Source: CAIZGX01 sp044371535
GTDB lineage: Bacteria; Bacteroidota; Bacteroidia; Flavobacteriales_D; Sanyastnellaceae
Direction: 5' to 3'
DNA length: 9,039 bases
NCBI GenBank assembly: GCA_044371535.1
Contig: JBILTL010000083.1
Span: 1 to 9,039, forward strand
Below the pieces are notes generated by a model. It had not been told where the DNA came from, searched no databases, and worked only from the letters and a program-made list of their open reading frames with translations. The position numbers and the translations under genes were made by a program. Shown here in pieces: positions 8,230 to 9,039 of the stretch. Every line of letters starts with the position of its first letter. The first letter of the stretch is position 1.

Positions 8230-8364
8230 AATGTCCGAATGACTGATGTTGGCTTTGCCAACGAATGCCTCTGGCGAATGTCTGCGACGAATGTCCGAAG
8301 GACTAATGTTGGCTTTGCCAACGAATGCCTCTGGCGAATGTCTGCGACGAATGTCCGAAGGACT
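8229..8364. repeat. 60-bp tandem direct repeat, 2 full copies plus a 16-base partial
   Basis: Copy 1 is 8229-8288, copy 2 is 8289-8348 and the partial third is 8349-8364. Copies 1 and 2 differ only at 8240 (T versus G at 8300) and 8245 (G versus A at 8305). The partial matches copy 2 over all 16 bases. The T at 8240 breaks one base pair of the hairpin that is perfect in the other two copies (GTCC-GAA-GGAC). The period of 60 is a multiple of three, so every frame stays open through it and a spurious repeat peptide appears on both strands. The unit begins with the last base of the mannosidase stop codon. Confidence 0.95.
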
Positions 8365-8406
8365 TTAATTAATCTTGCGAAGCATCGCCGAAGACTGTCG
8401 TTCGAA

Positions 8407-8427
8407 GAACATTCGCCAACGGCATTC
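8407..8427 (-). repeat. Diverged inverted copy of a 21-nt segment of the tandem repeat
   Basis: On the minus strand this stretch reads GAATGCC-GTT-GGCGAATG followed by TTC, matching 17 of 21 bases of the plus-strand segment at 8263-8283 (GAATGCC-TCT-GGCGAATG, then TCT) and its repeat at 8323-8343. The paired arms GCC/GGC and both GAAT spacers are kept. The differences are two loop bases and the last two bases. It is the clearest sign that the palindrome chain continues in inverted orientation up to the dnaB end. Confidence 0.75.
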
Positions 8428-8433
8428 TTTTCT

Positions 8434-9039
8434 TTAGAAAGGAGACTCTTCCCCGCCGGTGAACGTAAAGTCCTCGTCATCGCCGAAGTCATCGTTCATC
8501 TTCGAAGCCACTGTGATGGTGGTGGCTCCGCTATCTAAGAACGAATTGTTCGCAGGAATCGCTCTGGCCTCCGTTGACCCTCCGTTAAAATCGTTGTTGA
8601 AGTTGTATCCATCAACGTCGGCGAATTTCGCTAGATTCGCAATGAAGCGAAGTCGAATGTTATCGAGTCCACCGTTACGGTGTTTGGCAATAATTAATTC
8701 AGCCAGACCTTGTGAAGGGGTACGTTCATTGTCGTTGAATTCGGTTAGACCGTAATATTCCGGACGATAGATGAAACCAACGATATCGGCATCTTGCTCA
8801 ATCGCACCCGATTCACGTAAATCGGAAAGCATCGGACGCTTGTCTCCGCCGCGTGTTTCCACGGAGCGCGAGAGCTGTGAAAGGGCGATAACCGGAACAT
8901 CTAATTCTTTTGCAATTTGCTTAATGGAACGCGAAATCGTTGAGATCTCTTGTTCACGATTTCCGCCTTTGCTGTCTCCAGCGGTCATGAGTTGAAGGTA
9001 ATCGATGATGATTAATTCAATTCCATGATTCGATTTAAG
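8434..9039 (-). CDS. dnaB: Replicative DNA helicase DnaB, C-terminal part (5' end outside the window)
   Basis: The visible 201 residues are the 3' end of dnaB, the hexameric RecA-fold helicase that unwinds DNA at the replication fork. The frame is open to the window edge. Numbering from the edge, it contains Walker B IIIDYLQLM (10-18), then ISRSIKQIAKELDVPVIALS (35-54) with the sensor SQLSR (54-58). KRPMLSDLRESGAIEQDAD (67-85) is the signature of conserved motif H4, and YRPEYYG (91-97) follows. IIAKHRNG (116-123) holds the arginine finger (Arg121), and IRLRF (128-132) is the closing strand. Walker A and the N-terminal domain lie outside. After the helicase core comes a low-complexity tail of about 55 residues, with an acidic run (NDDFGDDEDF, 182-191) and a final EESPF. 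The gene converges on the mannosidase, with 204 bases between the stop codons filled by repeats. Confidence 0.97.
   Translation of the reverse strand, partial: LKSNHGIELIIIDYLQLMTAGDSKGGNREQEISTISRSIKQIAKELDVPVIALSQLSRSVETRGGDKRPMLSDLRESGAIEQDADIVGFIYRPEYYGLTEFNDNERTPSQGLAELIIAKHRNGGLDNIRLRFIANLAKFADVDGYNFNNDFNGGSTEARAIPANNSFLDSGATTITVASKMNDDFGDDEDFTFTGGEESPF

Larger units (their letters stand above)
8217..8440. repeat. Chain of mini-palindromes separated by GAAT / ATTC spacers
   Basis: The space between the convergent mannosidase and dnaB genes, plus the last bases of both, reads as short inverted repeats joined by 4-nt spacers. Left part: TACCG-TT-CGGTA (8217-8228), GAAT, GTC-CGAAT-GAC (8233-8243), TGAT, GTTGGC-TTT-GCCAAC (8248-8262), GAAT, GCC-TCT-GGC (8267-8275), GAAT, GTC-TGC-GAC (8280-8288), GAAT, GTCC-GAA-GGAC (8293-8303), TAAT. 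The same series then repeats at 8308-8322, 8327-8335, 8340-8348 and 8353-8363. A central TTAATTAA (8365-8372) follows, then TGC-GAA-GCA (8376-8384), an unresolved stretch 8385-8399, GTTC-GAA-GAAC (8400-8410), ATTC, GCC-AAC-GGC (8415-8423), ATTC, and TTTC-TTTA-GAAA (8429-8440). The spacer changes to its reverse complement right of centre, so the right part is inverted. No strong T-tract terminator is seen. Function unknown. Confidence 0.8.

Noticed and set aside
8248..8262. Rho-independent terminator at the GTTGGC-TTT-GCCAAC hairpin
   Set aside because: No T-run follows on either strand and the hairpin recurs at 8308-8322 within a chain of others. It may still slow polymerase, but it does not fit a classical intrinsic terminator.
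8229..8364. CRISPR array
   Set aside because: The repeats are directly adjacent 60-bp copies without unique spacers, and no cas gene is present.
8239..8538. Open frame on the plus strand through the repeat, giving a 99-residue repeat-containing peptide
   Set aside because: Openness follows from the 60-bp period being a multiple of three. The second half is antisense to dnaB, and there is no domain or start signal. The matching minus-strand frame (8205-8492) is explained in the same way.

Overview
The window looks like part of a Bacteroidota chromosome, probably Flavobacteriales. The reasons are the DnaB C-terminal sequence, the lack of Shine-Dalgarno-like sequences before the tightly packed genes, and the gene content: an exopolysaccharide/O-antigen locus followed by a secreted GH2 beta-mannosidase. 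This placement is a judgement from sequence style; no search was run.

Positions 1-8229 form one dense plus-strand block, apparently a single operon. In order it holds: a 5'-truncated polysaccharide flippase (1-1017), a second full-length flippase of the same family (1014-2285), a hexapeptide-repeat acyltransferase (2294-2860), two GT4 (GT-B fold) glycosyltransferases (2862-3872 and 3869-4954), an ExoA-like GT2 glycosyltransferase with a C-terminal membrane region (4951-5964), and an exported GH2 beta-mannosidase (5968-8229). Three junctions are ATGA overlaps and the others are gaps of 1, 3 and 8 bases, so the genes are probably transcribed and translated together. The likely joint role is to assemble a surface polysaccharide repeat unit on a lipid carrier at the inner face of the membrane, decorate it with an acyl group and flip it outward. 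The mannosidase would then trim or recycle a mannose-containing glycan in the periplasm. No polymerase (Wzy), initiating sugar-phosphate transferase or promoter is visible, so the locus must extend to the left.

From the right edge, on the minus strand, comes the 3' third of dnaB, the replicative helicase (8434-9039). It converges on the mannosidase.

The 204-base gap between these convergent genes is the most unusual part. It contains a 60-bp tandem repeat (two copies plus a 16-base partial). Read closely, it is a chain of very short perfect inverted repeats, nearly all with 3-nt loops, separated by the tetranucleotide GAAT (or TGAT/TAAT). To the right of a central TTAATTAA the spacer is ATTC, the reverse complement. 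The chain runs into the stop codons of both neighbouring genes. No named repeat family known to me matches it; it is the best candidate here for an undescribed element.
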